NCBI RefSeq assembly: GCF_029360805.1
Contig: NZ_JARKNC010000006.1
Span: 64,199 to 128,198 of the forward strand
Length of the DNA stretch: 64,000 nucleotides
Direction of reading: 5' to 3'
Source: Daejeonella sp. JGW-45
Lineage (GTDB): Bacteria; Bacteroidota; Bacteroidia; Sphingobacteriales; Sphingobacteriaceae
The position numbers were made by a program, and so were the translations under genes. The notes beneath the pieces are model-generated. The model had not been told where the DNA came from, made no database searches, and worked only from the letters and a program-made list of their open reading frames with translations. The first letter of the stretch is position 1. Every line of letters starts with the position of its first letter. Positions 62,895 through 64,000 of this stretch are shown here, piece by piece.

Positions 62895-62897
62895 GTT

Positions 62898-62972
62898 GTA
62901 CGTTTTACGTAATACGTTTGACGTTCTGGGCGGCTAGCACAGCGGAAGAACGTATAACGTAAAACGTATTAC
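62898..62972. repeat. Intergenic inverted repeat of ACGT-rich units
   Basis: ACGTTTTACGTAATACGT (within 62898-62917) is matched on the opposite strand by the right arm at 62947-62972, 17 of 18 positions, around a GC-rich spacer (62928-62946). Each arm is itself built from short ACGT-containing units spaced 7-8 bp apart. It fills the gap between the ABC exporter and DctA-like genes and may be a terminator hairpin, a regulator site or a dispersed intergenic repeat. Confidence 0.6.
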
Positions 62973-62995
62973 CTAAAACTCTATATTAGTCATCC

Positions 62996-64000
62996 ATGAA
63001 AAGAGTCGTTACCCACCTCACCTTCCAGGTACTTGTAGCTATAGTAATAGGAATACTTGTCGGTCTTAATTTCCCAGGATTCGCGCCAACGGCGAAGCTG
63101 ATCGGTCAAACTTTTATCAATATGATCACCATGCTTATCGCACCGATCATATTTTTCACCATTGTTCTTGGCATCGCTCAGATGGGCGACATGAAAAAAG
63201 TTGGCCGGGTAGGAGGAAAGGCAATTTTATATTTCGAGGTCATAACGACGCTGGCAATAGTTATCGGCATGCTCGTGGCTAATATTTTTCAACCTGGTAA
63301 AGGCGTCGACATACGTTCTACTCATCCCGATATTTCCAAGGTACAGGCATACCAGGATGGTGCGGCAGACATGAACTGGCTGGAATTTTTTGCACATATC
63401 GTTCCCAAAAACATTATCGATTCGTTTGCAAAGGGCGACATTCTTCAGATACTATTTTTTGCTGTTCTATTTGGTCTTGCTCTCAGTAGGATGGGGGCAA
63501 CAGGTACTTCCCTCATAAATACCTTTGAAAAAATTTCACAGGTGATCTTCAATATTATGAAAATGATCATGAAGCTCGCACCTTTCGGAGCGTTTGGTGG
63601 TATGGCATATACCATTGGAACGTATGGTATAGAGACGCTTTTTCCGCTTGGTAAGCTGATGATAGCCGTTTATATGACGATGTTCCTTTTCATTTTTGGG
63701 GTATTGAATATTATAGGGTATATCTTCGATTTCAGCCTTTGGAAATATCTAAAGTTCATCCGGCAGGAAATAGTGATCGTTCTTGGTACATCTTCCTCGG
63801 AATCTGCTCTTCCCAGCATGATGCAGAAAATGGAAAAATTCGGCTGTTCGAAACCGGTTGTGGGGCTGGTTATTCCAACGGGTTATTCATTTAACCTGGA
63901 CGGCACGTCGATCTATTTATCGATGGCTGTGATATTCTTGTCGCAGGTTTTCGACATTAACCTGAGCCTCAGTCAGCAAATCACCATCATCGGGGTGTTG
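62996..64000 (+). CDS. Dicarboxylate:cation symporter, DctA-like (partial, cut by window end)
   Basis: The reading frame is open from ATG 62996 to the end of the window (335 codons, C-terminus missing). It encodes a DAACS-family sodium- or proton-coupled carrier: TFQVLVAIVIGILVGLNFPG (first helix), MLIAPIIFFTIVLGIAQMGDMKKVG, the re-entrant loop GTSSSESALPSMM (about residue 262) and VGLVIPTGYSFNLDGTSIYL. The SSESALP motif and NLDGT pattern match DctA (succinate, fumarate, malate) more closely than GltP. About 60 to 110 residues are expected beyond the window. It is not obviously linked to the catabolic island. Confidence 0.9.
   Translation, partial: MKRVVTHLTFQVLVAIVIGILVGLNFPGFAPTAKLIGQTFINMITMLIAPIIFFTIVLGIAQMGDMKKVGRVGGKAILYFEVITTLAIVIGMLVANIFQPGKGVDIRSTHPDISKVQAYQDGAADMNWLEFFAHIVPKNIIDSFAKGDILQILFFAVLFGLALSRMGATGTSLINTFEKISQVIFNIMKMIMKLAPFGAFGGMAYTIGTYGIETLFPLGKLMIAVYMTMFLFIFGVLNIIGYIFDFSLWKYLKFIRQEIVIVLGTSSSESALPSMMQKMEKFGCSKPVVGLVIPTGYSFNLDGTSIYLSMAVIFLSQVFDINLSLSQQITIIGVL

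Noticed and set aside
1-64000. CRISPR arrays, tRNA/rRNA genes, insertion sequences, prophage
   Set aside because: No regularly spaced repeats, cloverleaf-like sequences, transposase or phage proteins were found on reading the window; a dedicated tRNAscan or ISfinder search could not be run.

Overview
The window looks like a chromosomal segment of a free-living Bacteroidota, most likely Sphingobacteriaceae (Pedobacter- or Mucilaginibacter-like). The evidence is four SusC/SusD outer-membrane uptake pairs, three ECF sigma/FecR anti-sigma modules, a DUF4293 protein, weak ribosome-binding sites, TAnnTTTG-type promoter boxes and moderate GC. No tRNA, rRNA, CRISPR array, transposase or phage gene was found.

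Layout. (1) 1-7113 holds housekeeping genes: polysaccharide deacetylase, a TolC/HlyD efflux pair with no pump next to it, GpsA, a small YtxH-like protein and a DEAD-box helicase with an RGG tail. (2) 7657-15957 is regulatory/uptake locus A: ECF sigma, a Tat-exported alpha/beta hydrolase, FecR, SusC with an STN domain, SusD. (3) 16142-23160 is locus B with the same logic and no intervening enzyme. (4) 23262-36464 is a catabolic island of mostly exported proteins: two uncharacterised Tat proteins, two COG3964-type amidohydrolases, two Tat-exported SelA/DgaE-like PLP enzymes, a secreted RidA, a bile-acid-symporter-family transporter, an M81 metallopeptidase-like protein and a divergent gamma-glutamyltransferase-like Ntn hydrolase. 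(5) 36564-41922 is a tandem duplication of a two-gene unit: an exported sorbosone/aldose dehydrogenase fused to cytochrome c, plus a CBM9-like protein. (6) 41944-47125 holds three cytosolic enzymes: a 3-hydroxyacyl-CoA-dehydrogenase-family protein, a glutamate-semialdehyde-aminomutase-like class III PLP enzyme and a D-lactate-dehydrogenase-like FAD/Fe-S protein. (7) 47256-59534 is locus C: ECF sigma, FecR, SusC/D, SusC/D. (8) 59676-64000 is housekeeping: DUF4293, TruA, an MsbA-like ABC exporter and a DctA-type symporter cut by the window end.

How the genes may work together (inference). The STN-bearing SusC proteins would sense and import an outer-membrane substrate and signal through FecR to the ECF sigma factors. 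Enzymes in the periplasm would then oxidise it (cytochrome c-linked dehydrogenase), deacylate it (amidohydrolase) and deaminate it (DgaE-like PLP enzyme with RidA), and the symporter would take up the resulting oxo acid. The families fit oxidation of an N-acyl amino sugar to a 2-keto-3-deoxy sugar acid outside the cytoplasm. An N-acyl amino acid or a peptide is an alternative substrate. Nearly every exported component is present twice, which suggests two related substrates or stereoisomers. A decayed fecR start with its upstream region lies directly before the second PLP gene and ties the island to the ECF/FecR systems.
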